Shown: positions 10,577 through 22,598, counted from the stretch's first letter. The stretch is 64,000 bases of DNA from Xylogone sp. PMI_703 (GCA_021399445.1 JAJTUQ010000003.1:6572001-6636000), one strand, 5' to 3'. Notes: a model not told the origin generated them from the sequence alone. Numbers and translations: made by a program.

Positions 10577-13500
10577 TCATGTTTTCGGACTATCGTTACG
10601 CCATCCAACGTTTGCAAGGGCTAACTTTCTCAGCTGTTGAGAGCGCAAGGTCTGGAACATCAGTTAGCTCAGGTGGGAGAGCAAGATCAACAACAATTTA
10701 CCTCTTCTACAGTTCCCTTCATAATGTAGCGAACCACCAAGACCTTTTTCTTTTGGCCTAGCCGTGAAACCCGAGCGATTGCCTGGCTCTCAACCATGGG
10801 ATTCCATTGCGGCTCCAGAATGTATACACAATTGGCAACAGCCAAGTTCAGTCCAACAGCTCCGGTTCCGGTAGTCATCATTAATATTTGCGTGCTAGGA
10901 TTTTTACGGAAGTCATCAAGAACCCTATTCCTTTCCGCTACCGAGCAAGATCCATCAATCCGTTCAAATCGCAACTGATGAGATATCAAAAAGCGTTCAA
11001 TAAGATCCAAGGACTTTGTCCACCCGGAAAATATAATACTGAACTTTTTTTAGCTTGTTCCAACTTAGTGCTAGTGAATGCGGTACATACCTCTTCCCCT
11101 TGTCTGCATTCTTCTTGAGGTCTTCAAGGAGACCTAGAACTTTCGATGACACGCCATCTTCGCGTAATATATCTTCTACAGCAGTATTATTTTGCTGAAG
11201 GTAATCCCCATTTATCGGTGCTTGGCATAGTGGGCACCTGAGTCCCTGATCACTTTTAGCTATTGCAAGTTCATGTTCAAATTGAGCGAGGCATCGTGAG
11301 CACAACAGATGCCCACAAATCGTAAAGTGGCCATTAAAAAGGTCATTAGCAAGTTCATTTTGAGGCATCCGTGACTTGCAATAATCACACTGTGCATCCT
11401 TAGACCGCTGTGTGCTGACACTTTGATCCCTCATGTCATCGTCAATATTTAGGCAAAAGGGCTTTTGAAATGTACCATGATTACACAACCGTCGCAGTTG
11501 CATCTCGAGTTGGAAAATTCCAAAGAACTTTTTCTTTGTGTTTTCAAGATTTACTTGGTGTTTGATTGCCCTTGACATGTCCAGTTCAGCAGATCTGTAC
11601 TGCTCCCTTTCTGCTTCGGAAAATTCCAGGACTCTATCATCCACATTGATATCAGGAAGATCCAACAGATTTTTAGAGCGTCGTAGGCATATTGAGTCGA
11701 GAAGTACCCGTAAGTTCTCCGATCCTGCGCCAGTACCCTTCATGAGAGGATGTATAATGTGCTTCCTGAAAGCAGCTGTAGTGTCAAGTTGAGGGATACG
11801 TAGGAATGAGACGAGCGAGCCAATATCTTCCAATTTGTTTTGCACAGGTGTCCCCGTAAGGCACCAACGCAGCTTACTATCAAGCTTCGATGCTGTCTGG
11901 TATAATTTCGTAGATACACTGCGAATAGTATGGGCTATAATAAGACGCCAGAGGTTAGCAGGTCTGTCTTCAAACTAGGGCATTTTTGAGATACCTTCGT
12001 CGAGTACAACTCGAAACCAATAGATTTGAAACAGTGGTCCATTTGGCTTGACACTCTCGGCAGCAATAGTATGATAGGTACTAAATACGACATCTGCTTT
12101 AGCAAGGATTTCCGGGTTTTCTTCACGCCCTCGTCCGTGATAGATGCAAACTTCCAAGGAACCGTAAACATGTCTCAAACGCATTGTCAGTGACTTAACA
12201 GAGTTTTTATTTCATGGAACTCATACTCACTTATTTATTTCTTGCATCCAAGAGTTTATCAATACTAATAATGTGAAGTCTTAGTACAGTGCTAAATGTC
12301 TGTCGTCGGAGCGTTTCTGAAGATACATACGTTGTGAAGGAACAATGACTAATGTAGCGCGAGCAGTATATTGTGCGGTGTCAGCTGCAACTATCTGACT
12401 TTCTTGCAATCTATATCCTGATTTCCAGAATTCGGTTGCCATCTGAGCAGTCCTCGTTATCATAGCAATACAAGTCAAAGTTTTGCCCAGCCCCATATCA
12501 TCTGCTAAAATGCCGCCACCAGTTTCTACTTGATAAGATTGACTTTTTGATCCTGTGATAATATGCTCGAAACTGTGGGCCACAGTGAGCAAAAGTGGAG
12601 GTTGGGAAACGATAACTGGAAATTAATCTTACCAGGGCTGTTCTGCAAATCCCCTATTTATTTCCCTCCAGAGCGAATAATGTTTGGGTACAGGCCCTAT
12701 CTCTCGTTGTGTCATAAAATCTAGAGCCTCCTTTTGGTGGCTAAGCACAAATTTATTAGTTACATTGAAAGAGCCAAAATCAAGCGGGGCAATAGTCGAC
12801 AGTCAATCTTCTCTGTTTGTATGTTAACTCCTTTCAGGGTAACATACCTTAGAAGTGGAGTCTTTATCCTTATATCAGCTTCTACTCTCTTCAAATAGCT
12901 TGCCCGCGTGAGAGAACTGAATACCACAGCTATTTCGTTTTGAAAGTCGTTTAGAGTAGATTCAGGCTCGGTAGGGAGTTCTGAGCCTGGTCGCGAGTTT
13001 TTCTTCTCCAGAGAAGAATTCGTGAGATTTGGTAAAACATTGGGGATGGATACAACATGTGGATTATTATATTCATACCCAGTCCCGAGGATATCTGGAT
13101 GTTGAAGATATAATTTAGCAGACGACAGATTTCTACCCACCTCATCGTAAATACTGCTGTCCCCATATATGTTGATATTGACGGCCACGTATAACTTCTT
13201 GCGGGGTTTTTGCTCAGTGTCTGCTGGGTTCCATGTGCTGTTAGATACATAAATCCGGAATTCAATTGTCTCGAGCCCCCAAATACTACGGATTCCTGAA
13301 CCCGCCCCATCATTAATCATCGCAAGATGATCTGCATTCTGCGAGGCGATAGCAAAATCGCTTCCACCTTTGATCAACTTGAAATAATGATTGCCTGTCT
13401 CATCCTTATTTGAACTATGCAGAATTTCTTTAAATGAATCTGCACTAACTAGCGCTTTTGCTCGAATTTTGTGAAGCTGTGAGATGTTAGCAAGAGTGTT

Positions 13501-13889
13501 TAACAATACAGAGGCCAGAATAAACGTAAAGCAACGAAAATTGAGGCTTAAGAGTGCCAAGATTATAATTGTACGTAAGTACATGAAGGCTTCGCACTGA
13601 CCATTCCAAAACAAATCTTCGTTCCTCTTGACGAGTCAGAACTGCTCACAGCAGTATTGTCGTTGAAGGTTTGCCATAGCTTTGGCATAGGTGTAGGAGT
13701 TGTGGTAATTGCACTCGTAAGGGAACTAGGGAATTCACTGCCGTCTTGTAACTCGGGAAGCCTTGCATTCAAATCTAGATATCCCTGTGCATCAGGCTGA
13801 AGAGAATATGGTCGCGTCCATCTTGAATTCCCCTCCATCAATTGAAATTCCACTGCACTATTGCTGAGAAACTCACTGTTGGCTATCAT
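10577..13889 (-). CDS. SNF2-family ATPase with internal RING finger (Rad5/HLTF-like)
   Basis: A multi-exon minus-strand gene. Domain order: an N-terminal region; helicase motif I GGGILADDMGLGKTL (near 12500); motif II DEAH, formed across an intron (DE|AH near 11940-11995); LRWCLTGTPVQNKLEDIGSL; a C3HC4 RING placed between the two helicase halves (CDYCKSRMP...CGHLLCSRC...CPLC, 11230-11400); and the C-terminal helicase half with QILMMTTGTGAVGLNL and the arginine-finger motif ARVSRLGQ. A last small exon restores the usual ending (SQQLRKLALANVGW). This layout is that of Rad5/HLTF-type DNA translocases and ubiquitin ligases of DNA damage tolerance, or of Rad16-like proteins. The N-terminus lacks a clear HIRAN domain, so I do not assign a yeast ortholog. 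All frames join, so the gene looks intact; exon ends are approximate. Confidence 0.85.
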
Positions 13890-14160
13890 CGAATGAAGGC
13901 AGCCCGAGCTGGGGAAACTCTTCTCCTACAGACCAGCTGTTGTAGTCGTCGAACGTCCTTTTTGGCGGTGACATTATGTCTCCAGAAACACTACAGGATG
14001 AAAGGTCCTGCACCATCTAGCTGCAAAATTCATGTTGCAACTTCTCTCGGGCCTCTCGCGCTTCTAAGAGATTTGGTTGCATCTTCTCAAATTTAGAAAA
14101 GATTCAAGAACGGGACCTACGTTTATTTTATTGAGGCTTACTCGCCCTGGGGCACAGCCC

Positions 14161-14240
14161 GATGTCACAGCCTCCTGTATTCGTGTCTTAATAATTAGTG
14201 CAGTCACTCAGCAGACTAGAGCACTGCGCCACACTCATGA
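14161..14240 (-). repeat. possible tRNA-derived SINE-like remnant
   Basis: Read on the minus strand, TGGCGCAGTGC (14221-14231) fits the RNA polymerase III box A consensus TGGCNNAGTGG at all but one base. About 45 bases on, GACACGAATAC weakly resembles box B. No complete cloverleaf can be drawn, so it is not a functional tRNA gene. It sits in the short gap before the NACHT gene. The call rests only on these motifs. Confidence 0.25.
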
Positions 14241-14323
14241 TTTTCTCATTCCCTTTTACATAACTGACCTACTTTAATCCGACTTCAGAGTCCCGAAGAA
14301 ATGTAGTCACACACATTGACCAG

Positions 14324-17300
14324 ATGTCTTCTAACGGGACCGTGGCCGCTGGGTTTCAGCGGGTGCTAACTAAGTTTTCAACTCGTCTGACTCGCGATGA
14401 GCAAGAAAATTTCAAGTTCACGACTCTCAATGAAGTACACCAGGCTATTGTGGATATTCAGGCTCAACAAGCAGGCCGGAAAAGTATGCGCAACCTAACC
14501 AGAGTTTTGGCTTTTGTCGAAGCTATGGATCAATTTGGGAAAGTGATCGAGGTTTTCCTGAATGCTTCAACCTTACTAGCCTTTGTTTGGGGCCCACTCA
14601 AATTTCTTCTCCTGGTAAGCTACGATTCAGATTGCTTTAGGCTCATTCTACTGTCCCAACCCCCCCCCTCTTGGGGAGTGTTGTCCAGTAATTCTAACGT
14701 TATGTTTAATCCTGATAACGATGCACAGGTGACAAGTAATTGGGCCGAGTCATTTGATACGCTTCTCGATGCATACCAGCAGATAGCTGAAAACATCCCC
14801 CTTCTCCTTCAATACCAGACCCTTTTCGAACACAACCAACATATGTCTAAAGTTTTGGAGATGATCTACGAAGACATCTTAGAATTTCATCAGAGTGCAC
14901 TTCGTATGTTTGGAAAGTCAAGTATGTCGACTATATCAAACCGCTTTCTTTTTCTATTTATCTTTATATCTATTTAAATATCAATCTGAGTATTGACGAA
15001 TTTCTGATTATGCACAGCACTGGAGCAAATTTTTCGAGCAGCATGGAAAACCTTTAAATCTCGATTTCAACACATCTTACAAGATTTACTTCGCCACAAA
15101 TTGCTCATTGAAAGCCAAGCAAATGCACTTGCGATCCAAGAGGCTCAAGCTGATCGTGTGACTACATGGGAGGCCTTCAAGCAGATCTTTGTTGCACAGC
15201 GAAATACTCAGTATCTCGCTACTCAGGAGTGGCTTTCTGCAGTAAATATGAAGGTCAACCAAGAGGGATACGCCGCGATTCGACATGAATACGCCAACAC
15301 TGGAAAATGGGTACTCACAAATAACCACGTTAAGTCTTGGCTAGACCCCGATAACGGCACAGTGTCAAGGATTTGGCTAAATGGAATCCCAGGAGCTGGT
15401 AAGGATAAAGAATTCCTTGGATCCTTCTTACAAATCGATGCTAATTAGATTTATTTGTTTCGTTCTAATTGAGTATAGGCAAAACGATATTGGCTTCTTT
15501 ACTGGTAGAAGAAGCCCAGCATATTCCCAATTCATCAGTTTTATTCTTCTATTGCAAGCATAAGGATCCCCAGAGAAGCACATTCGTGGCTGTTGCTCGT
15601 GCTATCCTAGCACAACTTCTAGTCCAGCACAGAGAAGATGAACTGCTGGCTCCATTTCTCTACGAACAGTCTTTGGACAGTGGCGAATCATCTCTTAACT
15701 CCTTAAAACTCTGCAATAGTCTTCTAAAAACAGCCTTTGATATCCTTCCCGATGATGAAAAAGTCTATATTGTCATTGATGGGATCGACGAGTGTGAACC
15801 ACTAGAGAGAAAAGAGATACTTTCAGCCTTCTCATCTGTGATTACTAAAATTAATCCACCAGGGAAAATTAAAGGACTATTTATTAGTCAGGATGAGAAA
15901 GACATTAGAACAAGTCTTCAAACAGCCGCTAGCATCCAAATTTCCGAATCGGATATTGAAGACGATATCAAATGCTTCACTGATCATTGGGCCTCAAAAA
16001 TATCTATTAAATTCAACTTACCTATAGACAAAGTGGAGCATATTGCTAGGATGGTCTGCCGTAACGCAGATGGTACATAATACCAACTATCCTTGACCAA
16101 GAAGTCTCAAGTGGGTTGACAAACATATTAGGAATGTTTCTATTTGTGAAATTGGTCATGAATAGTCTCTACAGCCAAACCACAAGGGCACAGTTATACA
16201 ATGAGCTTCAAAAAGAGTGTCCACGTGGGCTCGACCAAGCGTGAGTTACCTTATATGTTTTAAGTAGTTCAATACTTCACCAGTTTCTTCGGTGCCATAT
16301 TCTTGACCTATACCCCTCATATCTTCTTCTTTCTTGAACTACGTCCAAACTACTAACTAGCTGCAGCTACAAAAGAATAGTAGAGCGTATCTATGGAAAC
16401 GAAAACGAAGCTGAGCGAGAGCAAGCCCAAAAAATCTTAGGCTGGCTTGTATGTGCAAAAAGACCACTGAAATGGCATGAGATTCAAGGCGCAATATCAA
16501 TTGATGTAGACAATCAAACAGTCGACTTTGAGAATAGACAATTGATGTCCGATATCCAAGAATTGTGTGGTTCCCTTGTTGAGCGTCTTGCGGGAGATAG
16601 GATTGAACTGGTGCATTCCACCGCTAAGTTGTCAGTTGCTCAACTATCCAGCCATTGAAAAAAGAGGTTAATACTAACTGGTTGATTAACTATCAGCTAT
16701 CTAACTCAAAAGAATCAAGAAAACTGTTTTATCCGCATGGCAAAAGAGGAAGGCAGATTAGCAGCACTGTGTCTCCAATATCTCACCTTTGAATCACTTG
16801 CATGCGAATCCAGTACGGATGAAGTATTGTCTACGCTAGTCTTTACGGGATTTTACGCTTTCTTAGACTATGCCACGTTGCATTGGGTTGATCATCTAGA
16901 GGGGTATTTAAAAACTCTCGAATCAGAAGATCTAGATGATCTCGAGGCCTTAAGTCCCATAGGCGAGGATTTCTTTGCAATTTATAGCCCAGATGTCACA
17001 CTAGATGAGGATGACTTATCTAGTTTCGAAATCACATGCGAAAAGGCCAGAGAGCAGTCGAGTTTCGCAACTCTCGTATCACTCATCGTCCATGCCCGAC
17101 AGGCAAGATCTAAGGCAGAAGGTTTATCGGCTTTCGGTTCTCTAGGCCCAGTAAACTCTAAGGCCCGAGATTATCTTGAAGCCCAGGCAGAGTCCAGCAG
17201 GCTTACATCTGCAGGAAAAAACTCTCTGCACCGATACTATGGACGCAATTGTTTCAAATGCCCGAGACACTTGTGCTTCTATTTTCACAATGGATTCTCC

Positions 17301-18182
17301 GATGCAAAAAGTCGCGATCACCATCTGAGCAGGCATGACCTGCCTTATTGCTGCACGCATGATGGATGCAGCAGAATGCAAACAGGGTTCAGCTCCGAGA
17401 GGGAACTCAAGGTACATCTCAAGAAGAATCATCCTGATCCAGAATCTCTTTTCTGGAAGTTTCCAAAGCCACCCAAGCCGACAATAAATAGCAAACAAAA
17501 AAACCAAGCAACCTTTCACTGTACGCTGTGTCCAAAACGATTCACTCGTGCGCATTCCCTAAGGAGTCATCTAAGGACACACACGGACGAGAGGCCATTC
17601 GTTTGCACAGTCTGTGGTAAAGCATTCACAAGAAATCAAGACCGAAGTCGCCACGAAAAACGACATATGGGCGAACAAAAGTTTGTTTGTAAGGGGGACC
17701 TCGAAACGGGTGATCAATGGGGATGTGGTCGTCGATTTGCTCGTGCAGACGCCCTCAATCGCCATTTTCGCACAGAAGCCGGTCGACTTTGTATAAAGTC
17801 CCTTGCCGACGAAGAAGCAATCAAGGGGCAGCAAACTTGGGCGAATAATCAACGTATACAGCAGAATGTGTCAGTCCTACATCACCAATCCGGAGAAACA
17901 ACATCAACTATCGACATGTTCAATCCAGATCTCAACAACCTAACCAAGCTTCCACCGTCGAATTTGTCATATCGACGAACAGGGGGACCAGGTTTGCAAT
18001 CAAATCTTGACATGGGCTTATTAAACCAAAACGAACTGCCCAAAGCACTCTTGGAGCAGTATCCAGCTCTTACAGCTCTACAGTGGCCAACGTTGCCTGT
18101 TGGAGAAGCTGATTTTATGGAAAATCTAAGCGACGAACATTTGCTGTTCGATGAGGACCAGAATAATACCCAAACTGCATGA
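14324..18182 (+). CDS. NACHT/STAND protein with C-terminal C2H2 zinc fingers
   Basis: Seven exons (14324-14614, 14729-14921, 15018-15398, 15479-16072, 16132-16240, 16367-16627, 16697-18182) join in frame to about 1104 residues. The N-terminus has the fungal STAND FVWGPLKFLL motif (DUF7708-like). The P-loop GIPGAGKT (residue ~288) is formed across an intron, and Walker B is YIVIDGIDEC (~387). A winged-helix-like part (GWLVCAKRPLKWHEIQGAI) follows. Where such proteins normally carry ankyrin, WD40 or TPR sensors, residues ~794-976 carry zinc fingers. First comes a degenerate pair (CFKCPRHLC...H...H, CCTHDGC...H...H), then CTLCPKRF...H...H, CTVCGKAF...H...H and CGRRFARADALNRH. STAND proteins switch state with bound nucleotide. 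The fingers suggest DNA binding, so it may act as a nucleotide-gated regulator (inference). The first intron is 114 bp and stop-free, so its removal rests on family alignment. Confidence 0.85.
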
Positions 18183-18213
18183 AGTACGCATACGTGTACC
18201 CGTCAAGGCTGGC

Positions 18214-18312
18214 TCGCGGTGGACAAAATAACTGGCACAGTGGTACCTAATAGGTCTCTGCGCTTTGGTGTCGGATTATGTAATACTGTGCCAACTATTT
18301 TGTCCACCGCGA
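18214..18312. mobile_element. miniature inverted-repeat element (MITE), 99 bp
   Basis: Bases 18214-18241 and 18285-18312 are inverted copies of each other (28 bp, 26 matching). Immediately outside, AGGCTGGCT is present on both sides, overlapping the element by one base. This fits an 8 bp target-site duplication as made by hAT-type transposases. The internal 43 bp has no coding capacity. It lies 31 bp after the stop codon of the NACHT gene. Confidence 0.7.
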
Positions 18313-18334
18313 GGCTGGCTGCAATGCCATCTCG

Positions 18335-18800
18335 AAAGTAATTTTTCTCTTTCTTCAGTTGACAAGTTGCGTGTCTTATTGGCTCGGCCAAGGTCTAGTG
18401 GCAAAAAGAAAGTGCCGTAGGCTGTGAGTAGCCCTGCCAAAGCCATCGGAGCTAAAATCAGGCTTTAACCGAGCTAATAGGATACACTGCTTGTTAACAA
18501 CAGAAGAGAAAATCAACTTTTTTGCGAGCAGCGGCGAGGCAGCGCCTACTTGTAGGCACTTAGGCTGACGGATGTGCCTGCAGCTTCCGCGTGGTGGCAT
18601 TGCTTCAAAAAAGTTGATTCTCTCCTCTGCGGTTGGCAAGCGGTGTGTCTTACTGGCTCGGCTAAACTTGATTCCAGCTTCTGGTGCGCGTCCCTACGGA
18701 GGCACGGAGGCGACCCCGAGGGGCTCTGCTCTAGAAAAGTTGATTCTCTCTTTTGTCGTCGGCAGGCTGTGTATCCCATTGGCTCGATTAAAGCTCGGTG
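18335..18800. repeat. four copies of a ~60 bp repeat, one inverted
   Basis: Similar units lie at 18335-18403 (+), 18461-18523 (-), 18605-18668 (+) and 18733-18795 (+). The shared core reads like AAAAGTTGATTCTCTC, then a GTGTATCC-like segment and ATTGGCTCG. Translated on the minus strand, the plus-oriented copies give related peptides (EPVRHTACQPQRREST, EPMGYTACRRQKREST). This could reflect a once-coding repeat or simply shared ancestry. The type of element is not recognised. Confidence 0.55.
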
Positions 18801-19194
18801 GCAAAATCGCAGTTCGAGTGAAGTTGCCACGCTGTCAGGCTGTATTATTTGCGGCATCAAAAAGATTAATACTTCTTGGTTACCGTGTAAAGATAAAATG
18901 AGTAGCAGACCTGTTGTCCGCAAAAAGGGATTTCAGCCAACTATATCCCCAGAATCAAGGGGTTTTGAGCTTGCTAGAGTGTAAATTATTTGGCATTACA
19001 ACCAAGCATTTTTGAGTCTCCGTGGCAAGGAAATCAGTCTTGTGTAATATGAAGCCGAAAACGGTGGCTCTGTACTCCGTACTGCCCTATGACTCTCTCT
19101 AAACTTGACCGCCACGCGCCCCAGACAATGCCTCTCCACCGATCCCTTAACCCCATTCCGCTCAAATCAAAAGCAACATGTAAGAGAAGTTTTA
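18801..19194. other. spacer after repeat cluster, no gene seen
   Basis: The 3' flank of the Zn2Cys6 gene. Small frames lack any domain. Confidence 0.5.
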
Positions 19195-21862
19195 TCATGG
19201 CACGGTACTATACAACGGATTCTGCTCTCCTGCATTGAAATCTATCATATCACCAGGAGTAAATGAGGGAAGTAGAGCACTCCAGTTCTCGAGATCAAAG
19301 TCGCTCATATCTATATTCTCCAGATTGTATTCAACTGCTTCAGGCGGCATTTGATTATACTGCATGAGATTAGGATCGATTAGGATCGGAGCCGATTCTC
19401 GCTCATTTGTACTGAGAAGATTTTGTGATGCACGTTTGATAGCTAAGCGTGCGAGATTGGAAAGCTCCCGAGCAATGGAGATACTAATATGGCCCGATGA
19501 TGCAAACTCCATACGTGCAAAGTGTCCGGCCATAACATCCATAAGGGCTACATCTGATTGAGCTGTGGAAGCGGTGGGGTGCTTTAGGACGTGAACAAAA
19601 AGGTTGATGAGGCCCAGTACTGGGTAGTAGAATGCCATCCTAACTCCGTTAGTCATATCCTCCATGAATCAGCGATGTAAGATCTTACCAAGTAGGTGTC
19701 CATGCATAGATATCATTAATAAATTTTGTCATCAAAATGATGCTGCGCGAGGCCTCAGCTACTATCTCTATGCTCGTATTAATCTGGTCACGGATTGCCG
19801 GACTTTTATCGCGACCAAGCATCCCGCTCCAAGGATACGTAAATATCGAGTGAATACCAATCAGACTACCGTAATAGGAGAAATGAAGGTAAAGGACATG
19901 GATCATCTCGAATCCACTAGGTAATTTAGGAGATCGGAATATGCTGCCCGGGCGAATGGCAGGCGGGTGGAGGTTCTGCCATTCGCGCAGCTGCTTGTCC
20001 AGCTCACACGCAGTTTGAACCACTTGTTCAGGGGTTTGACGATAGGCTGCTACTGTACTACATCGTTTCCCAATCTGGGATGATATCAAAGCGTGCTTAG
20101 CTGCAAGAGTGCAGAAGTCCAAGTTGATATTGCTTCCGGGAAAGAGTCTCTTGGGAATCTTGCAGCTAATGTCGTCGTCATCGATAATCTAACTATATCA
20201 GCGCAAAGTAAATAGAGGATCACATTGTGGCTACTAACAGATGCTCGACCGGATCTGTGAGAGACATGTTTTTCATAGATGTATAAAAGCCAGAAGATCC
20301 AATTTCGATGGTCTGTATCCTGTGGGCTTATTCCCCAGTTTGATCCCGGTTGGCGATGCAAGCCCTTTGACTGTGCTAGGCGCACAGCAGCTGTAATAAG
20401 CATGTACTCAATTGCAGGAGAGCTAAGAGATTCAGCATAGAAGGCCTACAAAGTAATCAGTCTACGAGAATGAATAGCAATTTCATCAGACATTTCGCAC
20501 CATAGATAATAAAGCATTTACTGCCATCAACCCAGTCCTACAGAAACAGAGATCCGAATACTTTGATAATGCATTCTCAAAGTATTGCCAACCAGCAGTT
20601 TGAGCCTCGATGAATCGTGAATTGTAACTATTCTGAGAAAATTCATATCGACAGCCATGTGCGTATATAACATTTCTCAGGGCATACCATGCCGGATCTT
20701 CATCCAGTGCGGTCGTAACGGGGCCGTCAAAATGAGCTTTCAGGCGGGCTTCGAAAGAGGGGCGATGAACGATTTCAAACATAGCTTCAGGTGCGTTGTC
20801 AAAGTATTCCTTTGCATATCTCCATGCGGCCTGTCTATCTGGTTCAGGTGCTCTTTCTGGGCTTATTCTCTTATCAAGCTTCAATTCTTTGGTCGTTGCC
20901 TGGCTAAATTCCCTTGCTATACTGGTAAATTCTGACGAGCCAGTCCTCTCTATGACCCAATCAATACCAGGCTTCGAGCACAGGGATAGATATGACCCTG
21001 GTCCGTGATACTCCCAATCGAAATCCTCCGGAGAATGTATACTATAGACGCTTTTATCCATGGGTGTCTTTTGCCCACTTCGCAATCCTGGTTCGATTTC
21101 TGCGATACCTATAGAGGAATATGAATCGTTGACTTTGGTTCTCGATTGATCCACATGCAGAGTCGGTAATGTTTGAGTTGCTTGTTGGGGCTCGAAATTC
21201 TGCTTCTCTGAGCTCTCTTTTGCGATGCATGGCGAGGATGATGATTCATGTGTTGGCTGAAACGAGCTTGTCGTAAATGAAGATTTTCGTCGATGAGTTT
21301 CGGTAATCTGAACGGTTTGTGGGATTTCGGGTGGCGTCCATCTCAGAGATTGGTAGGGGTGGTCAGTCTGCGGTGGTGATAGAGGCATTTGCTGCTCTCT
21401 GGAGCCAGGTGCACTTTCAACGACAATCTGAGACGAATCCTCTGGAGCTTCTTGATAATCCTGTGGCTGAGGGAGTGTAGTCGATTCTTTCAGAATTGCT
21501 TCGAGGCGAGAGATTCTATCTAGCAAAATTTCATTGTTTTCTGCATTCTTTTTCTTTCTTCTCTTTAACTCTGCGTATACACAATTCTCTCTTTTATCCT
21601 AGACAACAATACCTGTGAGAATCCAAGCCGAGCTCTGTGAGATAAACTCATACCAGACAGTTTGTACATGTCGGCTGTTCTCCATTGCCTAAGTCGTTAG
21701 ACCGGGACAATGTCAATTATCACTGTTTCTCTGCACCTCTCTAGGCGGCCAGATTTTGGGCTTACATCTAATCTTCTTCAGCCTGCAATAATTGCAGGCC
21801 ACCTGTCTGTTTTTGCGTATCTTGACAGGACGTTGATTGGGGGCAGACTGGTTTTCCAGCAT
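19195..21862 (-). CDS. Zn2Cys6 fungal transcription factor (Fungal_trans domain)
   Basis: Starting at the ATG at 21862, spliced exons give RQVACNYCRLKKIRC, then NGEQPTCTNC and ENCVY. That is a complete six-cysteine binuclear zinc cluster split by two introns (near 21690-21760 and 21600-21650). A basic linker (ELKRRKKKN) and a leucine-rich dimerisation helix (ILLDRISRLEAIL) follow, then a Ser/Pro/Gln-rich region. The PF04082-type middle region has IVHRPSFEARLKAHF, ALLSM|AFYAESLSSPAIEYM, GLHRQPGSNW and NWIFWLLYIYEK. Later exons (IIDDDDISCKIPK, from near 20190) join in frame, and the acidic C-terminus has ENIDMSDFDLENWSALL, a likely activation segment. It is a nuclear DNA-binding regulator of CGG-type sites. 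It faces the NTF2-like gene across 966 bp rich in CCGGA motifs. No target class is assigned. Confidence 0.85.
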
Positions 21863-22411
21863 AATTATCACAAATCTTCACATAAAGTACAGGTGGTATT
21901 CACCACAGCCAGTTTGAATGCTACAATGTTAAGAACAGAAGAGGAAGATTTGTTACATCTCCTTTTAGTAAACGCATACGCTAAAGCAGGCGAGAATGCG
22001 GGGAAGCAGGGACACTGGAACCTCCGAAGAATCTGGGGTATAGCGTACCCTTTCCATGACTAGGTTTTGCGAATCAACCTGGCAGTACCTTTAGGTAAAT
22101 CTTATTGCTTGCTACATGGAAGCAAAGGCTCAAAATTAAAGGTTGTATTTAACAATGAAAGCTCTGTGTGGTTGAATACCGCAATTATCTGCATACATTT
22201 GTACAATTTGCATTAACCAGTATGCGTGCTCCATCATCATTCGCGCCTACAACTAATCAGTGGCGATGGTAGAAATTCTACCCTTCTGCAACTCTCCTCT
22301 GAAAGAGTGAGAATTCACTCTGTCCTAATTTTGTGATAGATATGGCCAGTAACTACTGGAAATATATCTATAAATAATGTCACTTTGAAAGAAAGCCTTT
22401 TGTCCACATCA

Positions 22412-22527
22412 CCGGAGACTGAAACTCACAAGCTCCGGATTCCGGGGAAAACCTCTCCGACCTCCGGATATAAACAACGCACCGAGCTCCGGTACACACA
22501 CGCACATTGGATCCGCGAAACGGAGGC
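22412..22527. promoter_or_regulatory. cluster of CTCCG/CGGAG motifs with a TATA-like site
   Basis: Seven CCGGA/CTCCG-type motifs fall within 116 bp, including the near-palindrome CCGGATTCCGG at 22435-22445. Zn2Cys6 proteins bind CGG triplets, singly or as inverted pairs. TATAAAC is at 22469. The cluster lies between the divergent Zn2Cys6 gene (ending its 5' side at 21862) and the NTF2-like gene (22829), so it could control either one. Confidence 0.4.
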
Positions 22528-22598
22528 GTCAAGTCGAAAATAGATTAGAGCTAGCGTTGGGGGATAAGGGTCAGATTAGTTGATTAAAATTTGAATGG

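Noticed and set aside
14615..14728. Continuous coding through this segment of the NACHT gene
   Set aside because: It is stop-free and a multiple of three, but begins GTAAGC, ends GCACAG, and interrupts the conserved WGPLKFLL to SNWAESFD region, so it is treated as an intron.
18546..18984. Open frames of 87-136 codons on both strands as genes
   Set aside because: They are made of the four related repeats and lack start context or any domain; treated as repeat DNA.
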